NCBI GenBank assembly: GCA_002440085.1
Contig: DJRM01000046.1
Location: 7,329-71,328 of the forward strand
DNA from: Bacteroidales bacterium UBA6360
Lineage (GTDB): Bacteria; Bacteroidota; Bacteroidia; Bacteroidales; UBA932
Length of the DNA: 64,000 nucleotides
Direction: 5' to 3'
Part shown: positions 41,600-50,922 of the stretch, one piece after another
How positions within the stretch are numbered: position 1 is the first letter of the stretch
How the letters are laid out: each line of letters opens with the position of its first letter
The notes under the pieces: generated by a model
What the model saw: only the letters and a program-made list of their open reading frames with translations
Told to the model about the DNA's origin: nothing
The model's database searches: none
Position numbers and translations under genes: made by a program

Positions 41600-42640
41600 T
41601 TACAGCGTAATCTCTCCGCGAAGACTTTTCTCAAGAGAGTTTTCAACACCGGCATTGTCGGCATGCTCCCCGAGAAGCACAAAAAGTTTCGCCAGAGCGC
41701 TTTCCGTCGTGCTGTCATGTCCGTTCCTCACGCCGGCCTCCTTCAGACACCGCCCGGTCGCGTACAGATCCATGTTCACGGTTCCGGAAGGACACTGCGT
41801 CACGTTCAGGAGCACTTTTCCCATCGAATGCGCTTCACGCACCACGGAAAGGAACCAGTCAGCCGACGGAGCATTGCCGGAGCCGTAGGTCTCGATGATG
41901 ACGGCTCTGGTTTCAGCCCCGCACAGAATGTTCCTGACCACCTGTGCAGTGATTCCCGGATGAATCTTGAGTATGGACACGCGAGTGTCGAGACTCTTGT
42001 GGAAGACCGGGCGCGCATTCCAGTCAGAGGGCTTCAGGATCAGAGAGGTGTTGTAGCGGATGCTTATTCCGGCCTCGGCAAGCGGCGGAATGTTCTCGCT
42101 GCAGAACGCCTTGAAGTTGTCCGAGCTCATCTTGGTCGTACGGTTGCCCCGCATCAGCAGATTGTCGAAATAAATGCAGACCTCCGGCACCATGGCATGC
42201 CCGTCGGAATCCCGTGCGGACGCAATCTCCACCGCAGAAATAAGGTTCTCCTTTCCGTCCGTTCTCGGCACACCGATTGGCAGCTGGCTTCCCGTAAATA
42301 TGACCGGTTTGGTAAGGCCCTCTATCATAAAGCTCAGCGCCGATGCGGAATAGGACATCGTGTCCGTGCCGTGAAGGACAACGAATCCGTCATACTCGTC
42401 ATACTTCCGCTCCATAAGGTCGACGAGTTTAAGCCACATCGACGGCTCTACGTCCGAAGAATCAATAATCGGATCGAAAGAACAGGAGTCTATGCGGCAG
42501 GCAAACTTTGCAAGTTCAGGAACCTCGTCCAATATCTGGCTGAAGTTGAACGGCTTCAGGGTGTTGTCCATCGGGTCGGCCTTCATTCCGATTGTCCCGC
42601 CGGTATAGATTATTAGTATGGAAGACTTTCCCTTTTCCAT
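41600..42640 (-). CDS. ansA: Type I L-asparaginase
   Basis: A 346-residue enzyme that hydrolyses asparagine to aspartate and ammonia. IIYTGGTIGM (first catalytic Thr) and VVLHGTDTMSYSASAL (second Thr-Asp pair) are typical, and no signal peptide is present, which matches cytosolic type I enzymes. TatD-like gene lies 11 bases upstream in the same direction. Confidence 0.94.
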   Translation of the reverse strand: MEKGKSSILIIYTGGTIGMKADPMDNTLKPFNFSQILDEVPELAKFACRIDSCSFDPIIDSSDVEPSMWLKLVDLMERKYDEYDGFVVLHGTDTMSYSASALSFMIEGLTKPVIFTGSQLPIGVPRTDGKENLISAVEIASARDSDGHAMVPEVCIYFDNLLMRGNRTTKMSSDNFKAFCSENIPPLAEAGISIRYNTSLILKPSDWNARPVFHKSLDTRVSILKIHPGITAQVVRNILCGAETRAVIIETYGSGNAPSADWFLSVVREAHSMGKVLLNVTQCPSGTVNMDLYATGRCLKEAGVRNGHDSTTESALAKLFVLLGEHADNAGVENSLEKSLRGEITL

Positions 42641-42651
42641 GTCGTATGTCT

Positions 42652-43422
42652 TTATATACCAAACAATTTCTCTGCATTCGCCGTCGTCACTGCCGCAATT
42701 TCCTCAATCGGAACACCCTTGAGTTCCGAAAGTTTCTCGGCGATAATCGGGATGTACGCACTCTCGTTCCGCGTTCCCCGGTATGGAGCCGGAGTGAGAT
42801 ACGGAGAATCAGTTTCGAGCACAATGCGCTCAAGCGGAATTGACTTCACGGTCTCGGCAACGGACGCCTTCCTGAAGGTCAGCACCCCTCCGATGCCGAC
42901 GAGCCAGTCACCATAGCGTTCCATCTCACGAAACGTCTCCGCGCTGCCGCTGTAGGCATGGAATACCCCACGCAGCCCGCGTCCGCGAAAATCGTCAAGA
43001 ACGCGGAATATGTGTCCCGTGGCCTCGCGATTGTGGATTATTACCGGAAGACTCAGTCTCAGAGCCAGTTCAAGTTGACGGCGAAACACTTCAATCTGTG
43101 CATCAAGGTTGTCGCTGCGCCAATGGAGGTCAAGTCCTACCTCGCCAATCGCCACTATTCTCCTGTCAGTGTACTTGTCAAGCATTTCAAGTTCCTCCCG
43201 CCAGTTGTCCTTAAACTCGGTCGGATGCAGGCCAAGGCACGGGAAGGCGTTCTCCGGGAACTCGTCGCATAGCGAGAACATAGCGTCCCTCACGGACTCG
43301 TCCGTGTCCGGCATCACCAGCTTTGTGACGCTGGCTTCAATCGCCCTGCGCACGGCTCCGGCGCCGTCGCCATCGTATGCGGCATCGTATAGATGCGTAT
43401 GTGTATCGACAAAATTCAGCAT
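42652..43422 (-). CDS. tatD: TatD-family metal-dependent hydrolase
   Basis: A 256-residue TIM-barrel hydrolase. FVDTHTHLYD (metal His pair), GEVGLDLHWRSD (bridging Glu), VIIHNREA, GVFHAYSG and LETDSPYLTP are all in order. TatD enzymes have 3'-5' exonuclease activity and may also act on D-aminoacyl-tRNA. The -7 box at 43430-43437 lies seven bases before the ATG. Confidence 0.93.
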   Translation of the reverse strand: MLNFVDTHTHLYDAAYDGDGAGAVRRAIEASVTKLVMPDTDESVRDAMFSLCDEFPENAFPCLGLHPTEFKDNWREELEMLDKYTDRRIVAIGEVGLDLHWRSDNLDAQIEVFRRQLELALRLSLPVIIHNREATGHIFRVLDDFRGRGLRGVFHAYSGSAETFREMERYGDWLVGIGGVLTFRKASVAETVKSIPLERIVLETDSPYLTPAPYRGTRNESAYIPIIAEKLSELKGVPIEEIAAVTTANAEKLFGI

Positions 43423-43429
43423 AACGCCA

Positions 43430-43437
43430 CAAAGTTA
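43430..43437 (-). promoter_or_regulatory. -7 box of tatD
   Basis: TAACTTTG on the minus strand with only seven bases before the start codon, which predicts a leaderless or almost leaderless mRNA. Confidence 0.6.
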
Positions 43438-43512
43438 AGAATCTGTTTCGACAAGCCGAAGACAAAACGCATTTTTTGAGGATGTCAATGCAGGCGACCG
43501 CAACAAGCCTTC

Positions 43513-44748
43513 CTAACTGCGTATGGAGCAGCGATGCAGCAGGTCGACGCTTATCAGGCCGTCGTTTTCAAGCAATGAGGCCAGCTCCGCCACGCTCCTG
43601 TAAGAGAGGCCCGTCACGGCGCAGAGCCCGTCGAAGTCAATTCCGCGTTTTTCCCTGATTTTCAGCAGGATGTCCGTCATCGCCGAAAGCTTGTCCTCAG
43701 GCAGCATACCGGAATAGCGCCTCGTCAGGCCTTCGGCCGCAGAAATGTCTCTGCCACGGACTCCGGAACTTGCTGTCCCGTCTCCGGGAATGCCCCCGCA
43801 AATTCGCGCCTCACGCGGCCGCCGTCCGCGTTCCTTTTCCTCACACAGACCAAGCTGCGTGTTCAGTCCGTCAAGCGAATCTATTATCTCCGCAACGCCC
43901 TCTCTTATGAGATGGTTGCAGCCCTGCGAACGGCTGTCGTCTCCCCTCCCTGGCAAGGCATAGACAGAACGGCTGTAGGAGAACGCGAGACGGCAGGTAA
44001 TCATTCCCCCGCCCTTCACCGCAGACTCCACGAGAATCACGCTGTCGCTCAGCCCTGCAATTATCCGGTTCCGTCGAATGAAATTCAGCGCGATCGGGGC
44101 CGTCCCGGGCGGATAGTCCGTCACAAGCGCGCAGCCGGGCAGCCCCGCGATTCTGGCGGCAAAGTCCCTATGACGGCTCGGATAAACGGCGTCTGTCCCA
44201 GTTGCCATGACTCCGATTGTCGGGAGTCCGCACTCCACCGCAGTCCTGTGAGCCGTGATGTCGGTCCCGTATGCAAGCCCGCTGACAATGCACGGCGCCG
44301 CACCCGAATCCGCCAGTGTCCGCACTATGTCCCGGCACCACTGCTCCCCGTAAGCTGTAATCTCGCGCGTGCCGACGACCGCCACATAATGTCCTGTTCC
44401 GGAGAAAATCAGCTCCGGAGGACTGTCGCTCCTCACAAAAATTCCAATCGGAGCATCTTCACAGCATTTCAGCCGTTCAGGATACTCCTCCGAAGTGATG
44501 CCGACAAACGACGAGCCTTCCACACGCAGCCGTCTCAGCACCTCCTCCGCACTGTCAAGTTCCGACTTCACGATCCTTCCACGGAACTTGCTGTAAGGAC
44601 CGAGCACAGCGTCCTTGTCCGCTTCCGACATCGCGAACACCGCAGCCGCGCTACCGAGGCTTTCTATCAGAGCAGATGCAATCCTCGGCTCATACCCGAA
44701 AATCGAATTCAGCGCACAAAGGCAGACCGTTTCATAATTGTTATCCAT
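43513..44748 (-). CDS. dprA: DNA processing protein DprA
   Basis: A 411-residue protein that loads RecA on incoming single-stranded DNA during transformation. A helical N-terminal domain is followed by the Rossmann core (about 100-300: VAVVGTREITAYGEQW, IVSGLAYGTDITAHR, VMATGTDAVYPSRH, ALPGRGDDSRSQGCN) and a C-terminal winged helix (about 345-411). The ATG at 44748 was chosen because a TTG at 44772 is inside the -7 box TAGATTTG (44777-44770). Confidence 0.93.
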   Translation of the reverse strand: MDNNYETVCLCALNSIFGYEPRIASALIESLGSAAAVFAMSEADKDAVLGPYSKFRGRIVKSELDSAEEVLRRLRVEGSSFVGITSEEYPERLKCCEDAPIGIFVRSDSPPELIFSGTGHYVAVVGTREITAYGEQWCRDIVRTLADSGAAPCIVSGLAYGTDITAHRTAVECGLPTIGVMATGTDAVYPSRHRDFAARIAGLPGCALVTDYPPGTAPIALNFIRRNRIIAGLSDSVILVESAVKGGGMITCRLAFSYSRSVYALPGRGDDSRSQGCNHLIREGVAEIIDSLDGLNTQLGLCEEKERGRRPREARICGGIPGDGTASSGVRGRDISAAEGLTRRYSGMLPEDKLSAMTDILLKIREKRGIDFDGLCAVTGLSYRSVAELASLLENDGLISVDLLHRCSIRS

Positions 44749-44769
44749 TCCGCAATTTTTCCAGTCCCG

Positions 44770-44777
44770 CAAATCTA
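44770..44777 (-). promoter_or_regulatory. -7 box of dprA
   Basis: TAGATTTG on the minus strand, 21 bases before the ATG. It overlaps an in-frame TTG and so settles the start. Confidence 0.6.
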
Positions 44778-44794
44778 TTGCAAATAAAAAGAAA

Positions 44795-44826
44795 AACCGC
44801 CTCCCGAAGCATTCAGGGAAGCGGTT
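44795..44826 (-). terminator. Rho-independent terminator of queA
   Basis: AACCGCctCCC / GGGaaGCGGTT form a stem with a small internal mismatch; on the minus strand it is followed by TTTTTCTTTTTATTT. It lies about 64 bases after queA and also carries a T-run on the other side. Confidence 0.8.
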
Positions 44827-44889
44827 TTTTCTTTTTTTATATGTTATTTTTCTTTTTTTATGGATTTCTGTTGATTTCCGACATGTCCG

Positions 44890-45939
44890 TCAGATAATCA
44901 GCAGCGCATCGCCGTAAGGTCCGAACTTGTAGCCCTCGTCAAGAGCCACCTTGTAGGCGTGCATCACCTTCTCGTAACCCCCGAAAGCAGCGACAGACAT
45001 GAGCATCGTGGACTCGGGGAGATGGAAATTCGAAACAATCGCATTCGGAATCGCAAACCTGTACGGCGGGAAGATGAACTTGTTGGTCCATCCGTCATAA
45101 GGCTTCACCTCGTCGTCGGTCGTCACGAATGTCTCAAGACCGCGCATCACGGTGATGCCCACTGCCAGAACCTTGTGGCCGGTCTCTTTTGTCGTGTTGA
45201 TTATCTTTGCGGCCTCCGGCGTGATGATGAGTCTCTCCGAATCCATCTTGTGCTTTGACAAGTCCTCCACATCCACAGACCGGAAATGTCCGATTCCCAT
45301 GTGCAGGGTTACAAATGCCTTGTTTATGTCCTTGAGAATCATCCGGTTCATCAGTTCACGGCTGAAATGCAGACCGGCGGCAGGAGCACATACGGCGCCT
45401 TCCTCGGTGGCAAAGATTGTCTGATAGTTCTCCTCGTCCTCCTTCGTGACATGTGGCTTGACCCACTTCGGGACAGGTGTCTCCCCAAGAGAGAAAAGGG
45501 CGTCCTTGAACTCCTCATAGCTGCCGTCATACAGGAAACGGAGTGTTCTCCCACGCGAAGTGGTGTTGTCAATAACCTCTGCCACAAGGCTTTCGTCATC
45601 CCCGAAATAGAGTTTGTTGCCGATTCTTATCTTTCTTGCAGGGTCAACGATGACGTCCCAAAGTCTCTGCTCACGATTAAGTTCCCGAAGCAGGAACACC
45701 TCAATCTCGGCCCCGGTCTTTTCCTTTTTCCCATAAAGCCTTGCCGGGAACACCCTGGTGTTGTTCAGAACAAACGTGTCACCCTTTCCGAAATAATCGA
45801 TGATGTCCTTGAAAATCCTGTGCTCGATTTCTCCGCTGTCCTTGTGGAGTACCATCAGACGGCACTCGTCACGCCACACTGGCGGTTCGGACGCAATCTT
45901 GTCAGCCGTAAGGCTGAAATTGAACTGTGAAAGTTTCAT
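44890..45939 (-). CDS. queA: S-adenosylmethionine:tRNA ribosyltransferase-isomerase
   Basis: A 349-residue enzyme that adds the ribosyl part of S-adenosylmethionine to preQ1-tRNA in queuosine synthesis. [37 protein letters not shown] and [17 protein letters not shown] are family landmarks. Length is typical. A 76-base gap to the NUDIX gene upstream shows no clear -7 box. Confidence 0.96.
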   Translation of the reverse strand: MKLSQFNFSLTADKIASEPPVWRDECRLMVLHKDSGEIEHRIFKDIIDYFGKGDTFVLNNTRVFPARLYGKKEKTGAEIEVFLLRELNREQRLWDVIVDPARKIRIGNKLYFGDDESLVAEVIDNTTSRGRTLRFLYDGSYEEFKDALFSLGETPVPKWVKPHVTKEDEENYQTIFATEEGAVCAPAAGLHFSRELMNRMILKDINKAFVTLHMGIGHFRSVDVEDLSKHKMDSERLIITPEAAKIINTTKETGHKVLAVGITVMRGLETFVTTDDEVKPYDGWTNKFIFPPYRFAIPNAIVSNFHLPESTMLMSVAAFGGYEKVMHAYKVALDEGYKFGPYGDALLII

Positions 45940-46015
45940 TTTCTATATATCGTTTCTTTTCTTTCAGCGTAAACAATATATTATACGATATTTTCACATT
46001 TTTGTTTCACTTTCA

Positions 46016-46630
46016 CTACATTTTTTCACGAAATACCTCCACAATTGAAGGATAAGTGTTTTTCAGATACGACGGAAGCGCCGATTTCGGAACCCACGCT
46101 GCCTTGGAAATGTCCTCCTCCCGCTGCGGTGTGAGATCGGTTGGGTCGTTATATAGCATGTCAAACCACCATGTATGCTTGAGGTGCCACATTCCGTTGC
46201 GGCGGTAGCAATGGTCAGTGACGCAGATAAGTTCCTTGAGTATCAGCTGGTTGACTCCAGTCTCTTCCTGAACCTCCCTCAAGGCGCAGGTCTGGATGGT
46301 CTCACCTGCTTCCTGGTGTCCCTTCGGAAGATCCCAAAGTCCGTTGCGGCAAATCAGAAGGAAGTCCCCGCGACGGTTGGAAACAAGCCCTCCTCCGGCA
46401 TTGACCTGGACGAACTCCGAGCATATCTTCTGATATGTCTGTCCGACATTCTCTGTGGGTATGTATATCCTCAGCAGGGAATCGGATTTCTCGAACATGT
46501 CAATGAGGTCGTGTATTCCGAAACGGTTTGCCAGCTGAAAGACAATGGCATTGGGGTCGGACAGGGCAGCCTCGGTCGGGAGACATATTATTATGCAGCG
46601 TTTCTCCAAATATATCTTATGCGTTTCCAT
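46016..46630 (-). CDS. NUDIX hydrolase
   Basis: A 204-residue protein with the Nudix box GHQEAGETIQTCALREVQEE then TGV (near residues 118-141), which binds metal and cleaves nucleoside diphosphate derivatives. An N-terminal domain of about 95 residues precedes it. The C-terminal EEDISKAAWVPKSALPSYL is common to the family. The substrate is unknown. It is divergent from the SRPBCC gene; -7 box at 46686-46679. Confidence 0.92.
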   Translation of the reverse strand: METHKIYLEKRCIIICLPTEAALSDPNAIVFQLANRFGIHDLIDMFEKSDSLLRIYIPTENVGQTYQKICSEFVQVNAGGGLVSNRRGDFLLICRNGLWDLPKGHQEAGETIQTCALREVQEETGVNQLILKELICVTDHCYRRNGMWHLKHTWWFDMLYNDPTDLTPQREEDISKAAWVPKSALPSYLKNTYPSIVEVFREKM

Positions 46631-46655
46631 TATGCGTCAATTACGAAAGTTTTTA

Positions 46656-46686
46656 TAATTTTGCATTCAGCGAACGCGCAAAGTTA
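46656..46686. promoter_or_regulatory. Divergent promoters of the NUDIX and SRPBCC genes
   Basis: TAATTTTG on the plus strand (46656-46663) and TAACTTTG on the minus strand (46686-46679) face away from each other's genes across the same 92-base gap, so the two promoters overlap. Confidence 0.55.
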
Positions 46687-46722
46687 CGAATTTTCTTTCG
46701 TGCGGCGCACAAATTTAAATCT

Positions 46723-47172
46723 ATGGCCATGGCGAAATACAGCAGCAAGAAAGGTACGGTCTCAAAGGCGCCGTACGAACTTTATATGGGACTGACAGAC
46801 CTGAGGAACATTCTGAACATGATTCCGCAGGACAAGCGCGAAGGCGTGACGGCAGACTTTGACAGCATCCACGCAAAAGTGCAGGGCTTTGACATCGGAG
46901 TGCGCCTCATCGAAAGGACGCCTTATTCAAGACTCGTCCTGAAAGACGACGGAGCACCTTTCGCTTTCACGGTCGCTCTGAACTTCGAGCCTGCGGTCTC
47001 CGCATCGCAGACAATTTTCAGCATTGACGTAGATGCCGACCTGAACTTCATGATGAAGACGCTGCTCGGCTCAAAGATAAAGGATGCGCTTGACAAGGTG
47101 GTCGACGGGCTCGTTGACGCCTCCAACGGCAAGATGCCGGACGGCTTTGACGCATCGAAGTTCGGACTCTGA
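46723..47172 (+). CDS. SRPBCC/polyketide cyclase-like small protein
   Basis: A 149-residue protein whose pattern (KYSSKKGTVSKAPYELYMGL at the start, FDSIHAKVQGFDIGVRLIER, a long C-terminal helix LGSKIKDALDKVVDGLVDA) resembles the helix-grip SRPBCC fold, which holds hydrophobic ligands. No ligand can be inferred. The start at 46723 (or 46729) follows the promoter in the shared gap. rsmF-like gene follows 8 bases later. Confidence 0.72.
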   Translation: MAMAKYSSKKGTVSKAPYELYMGLTDLRNILNMIPQDKREGVTADFDSIHAKVQGFDIGVRLIERTPYSRLVLKDDGAPFAFTVALNFEPAVSASQTIFSIDVDADLNFMMKTLLGSKIKDALDKVVDGLVDASNGKMPDGFDASKFGL

Positions 47173-47180
47173 ACACGGAA

Positions 47181-48659
47181 ATGATGCCGGATCCAGATTT
47201 CAGAAAATACCTTGAGGATGTTTTCGGCCCGGAAGGCGCCGGGAAAGTGCTGACGGCGTTGGAATGTCCGCCTTCGGTGTCGGTACGTCTGAATCCGTCA
47301 AAGACAGACGCGCGTTCAGGCGACATGCCGGAAATTGCAGGAGTGGAGACGGGAGGAAAAGTGCCGTGGTGCGAACGGGGCTATTTCCTGAAGGAGCGCC
47401 CGGTGTTCACGCTTGACCCGCTGATTCATGCCGGCGCGTATTATGTGCAGGACTCTTCTTCGATGTTCGTCGGTCATGTGTTCAGACAGATGCTTGAAAG
47501 GAGGCCGGCGGAAGGAGCGTTGCCGCCATGGAGAAACGTCCGCGTGCTTGATTTGTGCGCCGCGCCGGGAGGAAAGACGACAGATCTTTCGTCTTCGCTG
47601 CGTGAAGCGCTCGGGGACAGGTTCATCCTTGTCTCGAATGAGGTTATGAAAGGCCGTGCGGGGACACTCGCCGACAACGTCGCGCTGTGGGGAGACCCGA
47701 ATGTAGTCGTGACGTCGGCTGACCCGTCCGCATTCGCAAGGCTTGCGGGATTTTTCGACATCGTTCTCGCTGACGTGCCCTGCTCCGGGGAAGGGATGTT
47801 CCGAAAGGACGAGAAAGCCGTTGAGCAGTGGTCTGCGGAAACTGTCTCACTGTGCGCGGCAAGGCAGCGGAGGATTCTCGCCGACGTGTGGCCGGCACTG
47901 GCCCCGGGAGGGTTTCTGATATATTCCACCTGCACGTTCAACAGATATGAGAATGACGACAATGTCGGATGGGCGGCATCCGAACTCGGAGCCGGGGTTC
48001 AGGCACCGTACTGCCCGTATGAGGGACCGGTGCGGACGGAGCATGGGTATTCCCTCGCACCCGGATTTGTACAGGGTGAAGGACAGTATTGTGCCGTCCT
48101 GAGAAAAAATGAAGACGGTTCCAGAAACGTCTCCGCGATGGAGGCAGCCGGGAAAACGCCGGATCGCATGCGCCGAGGCAGCGTAGGGACGAAGAGCATG
48201 GAAAAGAGCCGCACAATCAGCAGCGGGACTTCCGCCATTCCCGTTAAGGAACTCGCCGGAATGTTCTCGGCCGAAGTCTCGTTCCGGGACAGAAATGGTC
48301 TGATGACAGCGGTGCCTCAACAGATTGAAGATGACCTCGCCGCCGTCGAGAAAAGCCTGAAGCCGCTCTTGGCAGGTGTGGCGGTCGGCACGATGAAAGC
48401 CGGAAATCTGATTCCTTCCGCAGACCTCGCCCTGTCGACAATTCTCCGCGAGGACGCATTCCCGAACGCGGAACTCGACAAAAAAGTCGCGCTGGAGTTT
48501 CTCCACCGCGACACTATAAGACTTGAGGATTCCCCTCTCGGATACATAACCGTCTCCTATAAAGGTATCAGGCTCGGCTTTGTCAAGAACATAGGCAACC
48601 GCTGCAATAATCTTCATCCGATGTCCAGAAGAATCATAATGAACTTACGGGACAAATAA
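47181..48659 (+). CDS. rsmF: RsmF/RsmB-type rRNA m5C methyltransferase
   Basis: A 492-residue enzyme. The SAM site VLDLCAAPGGKTTDLSS, motif IV DVPCSGEGMFRKD and motif VI IYSTCTFN with the catalytic Cys mark the NOL1/NOP2/sun family. The C-terminal 170 residues form a PUA-like RNA-binding domain (ending FVKNIGNRCNNLHPMSRRI), as in RsmF. The target position in 16S rRNA is not provable from sequence. Its stop lies at the edge of the repeat at 48656-48764. Confidence 0.9.
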   Translation: MMPDPDFRKYLEDVFGPEGAGKVLTALECPPSVSVRLNPSKTDARSGDMPEIAGVETGGKVPWCERGYFLKERPVFTLDPLIHAGAYYVQDSSSMFVGHVFRQMLERRPAEGALPPWRNVRVLDLCAAPGGKTTDLSSSLREALGDRFILVSNEVMKGRAGTLADNVALWGDPNVVVTSADPSAFARLAGFFDIVLADVPCSGEGMFRKDEKAVEQWSAETVSLCAARQRRILADVWPALAPGGFLIYSTCTFNRYENDDNVGWAASELGAGVQAPYCPYEGPVRTEHGYSLAPGFVQGEGQYCAVLRKNEDGSRNVSAMEAAGKTPDRMRRGSVGTKSMEKSRTISSGTSAIPVKELAGMFSAEVSFRDRNGLMTAVPQQIEDDLAAVEKSLKPLLAGVAVGTMKAGNLIPSADLALSTILREDAFPNAELDKKVALEFLHRDTIRLEDSPLGYITVSYKGIRLGFVKNIGNRCNNLHPMSRRIIMNLRDK

Positions 48660-48764
48660 AAAGCGAACTGCTTCGTTGCATGTGAATTTCAAATCCTCAC
48701 AACCACAAGGTTGCTCCGGTTTAAAATCCCCAGTGCGCCTTGCATTTCATCTTTTTCTTTGCCC
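48656..48764 (-). repeat. Gene-3'-end repeat element, copy B
   Basis: On the minus strand: AAAAAGATGAAATGCAAGGCG, then ACCGGAGCAACCTTGTGG and TTGTGAGGATTT, then GCAACGAAG...CGCTTTTTATTTG, the same blocks as copy A at 6670-6850. It overlaps the rsmF stop codon. Confidence 0.75.
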
Positions 48765-48786
48765 CTCTCACCCAAACTTATTACAA

Positions 48787-48868
48787 AGCGTGTGGTCTCA
48801 ACGCTTCTTGGCTGCTGTGAGGATTTCATCGAGACGCCAACGCTGCAGACCGCTTTTTATTCGCCACG
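48787..48868 (+). repeat. Gene-3'-end repeat element, partial copy C
   Basis: On the plus strand TGTGAGGATTTC, AGACG, CAACGCTGC and CCGCTTTTTATTCG follow the right half of copy A block for block. It is inverted relative to copy B, so the two face each other between the convergent rsmF and S41 protease genes. The last block contains the stop codon of the protease gene. Confidence 0.65.
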
Positions 48869-50440
48869 TCCCAACGCTTCTTGGAGAGTCTTGTCAATGC
48901 CTACATAGAAGCGGTAAAATGCTTCCTCGCCAACTTTTGAGTAGCGGCCCACAAGCGCCTTGATCTGCACCATCATATATTCCTCGGACTCCTCCCATTC
49001 GCCCTTTTTCGGCCGAAGACCATCCTTGGTGGCTGCATAGTCAAGGAACTGGCGGTCAAGATGCTGTGCATCCAGCCACTGCTCCAACTTCCCAAAGTCG
49101 TCAATCTGCGCAAGCTCAGAGCGGTATTTGTCAAACATCGCGCTCGCGAACCTCATGGCCGTGGCTTTCCTGTTGCACTGGATGTAGAATGTCGACGCGC
49201 GTGTCGTGTCCATAGGCACGAATATGTCCGGAATGATGCCGCCTCCGCCATAGACAGCACGTCCTCCCACAGTGTAGTAGACTTCATCCTTGTTGACCTT
49301 GATGCTGTCGGCGTCTGTCAGCTCGCCGTGGGCATACCGCTCGTAAATGTCGTATGCGTAATCATCACCGTATGGTTTCTGGATGCAGCGTCCGGACGGG
49401 GTGTAGAAGCGCGCTACAGTAAGCCTCAGTCCGCTGCCGTCAGTGAAGTTGATCGGCTCCTGAACCAGTCCCTTTCCGAAAGAGCGGCGTCCGATGATGA
49501 CGCCCCTGTCATTATCCTGCATCGCTCCGGCGAAGATTTCGCTCGAAGAAGCCGAGCCCTCGTCAATCAGCACTGAAAGCTTCACGTCCTTGAGAGTGCC
49601 CTTCCCGTCGGCATCCAAGTCCGAACGCGAGCGGTGCAGTCCCTGCATGTAGACGACTTTGTCACCCTTTTCAAGAAACTCGTTGCAGAGCATATATGCC
49701 TGGTCAAGATAACCGCCGGTGTTTTCGCGGAGGTCGAAAATCAGATGCTTCAGCCCTTGTGCACGAAGTTTTGAAACGGCGGAAATAAACTCGACGTACG
49801 TCGTCCTCGTGAACTTCGCGAGCTTGACATATCCCGTTTCAGCGTTGATCATGAATGCCGCGTCAACGCAATGAACAGGTATCTTGCCCCGAGTAATGTC
49901 GAACGGTATCAATTCCCCGTCACGGTTAACGGTAATCTTCACCTTTGAGCCCGATGGACCCTTCATAAGACGCACCATCGAATCCTGCGGCGTCTTCATC
50001 CCCGCAATCACTTTCTCGTCGACACGTATAATCCTGTCTCCCTGAAGAAGTCCGGCCTTCTCCGACGGTCCACCGGGGATGACGCTCAACACTATCGCGG
50101 TGTCATTCGGGACGTTGAACTGTATTCCTATACCCTCGAAATTTCCGGCAAGCTCCGTCTCGGACTCCTCCAGTTCAACCGGAGGAAGATAAATGGAATG
50201 CGGATCCAGCTTGCTCAACGCGGCCACCACAGCCGCATCCGTCATCGCCTTCTGATCTATGGTGTCGACATAGTTCTCCTCGACCTGTTCCAGAATCAGG
50301 TTCAGCTTACGCCAGCGATTGTAGTCTCCGTCAAATTCTCTCGACGGCCCTGCAAGGCGGACGCATATCATGCAAACCGCCGCTCCTATCAGCACTCCGA
50401 GCAACGCCGAGACAAGTGCGTATGTGTTGCGTCTCATCAT
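48857..50440 (-). CDS. S41-family carboxyl-terminal processing protease
   Basis: A 527-residue protease with an N-terminal membrane helix (about 8-28), a PDZ domain (about 95-180: GIGIQFNVPNDTAIVLSVIP, KAGLLQGDRIIRVD) and the catalytic domain, with Ser in DEGSASSSEIFAGAMQ and Lys in GRRSFGKGLVQ. It probably trims or degrades periplasmic proteins. It follows the dCMP deaminase by 8 bases, a linkage common in this phylum. Confidence 0.93.
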   Translation of the reverse strand: MMRRNTYALVSALLGVLIGAAVCMICVRLAGPSREFDGDYNRWRKLNLILEQVEENYVDTIDQKAMTDAAVVAALSKLDPHSIYLPPVELEESETELAGNFEGIGIQFNVPNDTAIVLSVIPGGPSEKAGLLQGDRIIRVDEKVIAGMKTPQDSMVRLMKGPSGSKVKITVNRDGELIPFDITRGKIPVHCVDAAFMINAETGYVKLAKFTRTTYVEFISAVSKLRAQGLKHLIFDLRENTGGYLDQAYMLCNEFLEKGDKVVYMQGLHRSRSDLDADGKGTLKDVKLSVLIDEGSASSSEIFAGAMQDNDRGVIIGRRSFGKGLVQEPINFTDGSGLRLTVARFYTPSGRCIQKPYGDDYAYDIYERYAHGELTDADSIKVNKDEVYYTVGGRAVYGGGGIIPDIFVPMDTTRASTFYIQCNRKATAMRFASAMFDKYRSELAQIDDFGKLEQWLDAQHLDRQFLDYAATKDGLRPKKGEWEESEEYMMVQIKALVGRYSKVGEEAFYRFYVGIDKTLQEALGRGE

Positions 50441-50448
50441 GTAAAAAA

Positions 50449-50856
50449 CTATTCGTCAACCTGTTCGACTTCGATTCCGGCCCTATCCAACAGTTCGATG
50501 CCGTCTGTCAGCCTGTATGAATCCTTATATACCACGCGCCTGATGCCTGCCTGGATTATGAGCTTAGCGCACTCGACGCACGGTGATGCCGTGACATATA
50601 GCGTAGCCCCTTCGCTGCTGTTGCCTGACTTCGCGACCTTAGTGATTGCATTTGCCTCGGCATGAAGCACGTACGGCTTCGTGACACCGCTTTCGTCCTC
50701 ACAGACATTTTCGAATCCGGAAGGCGTGCCGTTGTAGCCGTCGGAAATTATCATCCTGTCCTTGACTATGAGCGCCCCCACCTGACGGCGTTTGCAGTAG
50801 GAGTTACGTGCCCACACCGCCGCCATCTCAAGATAGGCCTTGTCGAACTTTTCCAT
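50449..50856 (-). CDS. dCMP/cytidine deaminase family protein
   Basis: A 135-residue zinc enzyme with HAEANAI (zinc His and catalytic Glu) and PCVECAKLI (zinc Cys pair), plus GYNGTPSGF typical of deoxycytidylate deaminase (ComEB type). It converts dCMP to dUMP for thymidylate synthesis. Operon with the S41 protease. Confidence 0.92.
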   Translation of the reverse strand: MEKFDKAYLEMAAVWARNSYCKRRQVGALIVKDRMIISDGYNGTPSGFENVCEDESGVTKPYVLHAEANAITKVAKSGNSSEGATLYVTASPCVECAKLIIQAGIRRVVYKDSYRLTDGIELLDRAGIEVEQVDE

Positions 50857-50922
50857 CGTCTATTCAAATTTTGCGAACATCTAACTTATTGCGAATATTA
50901 AAGCATTTGCGAAACTTGACGT

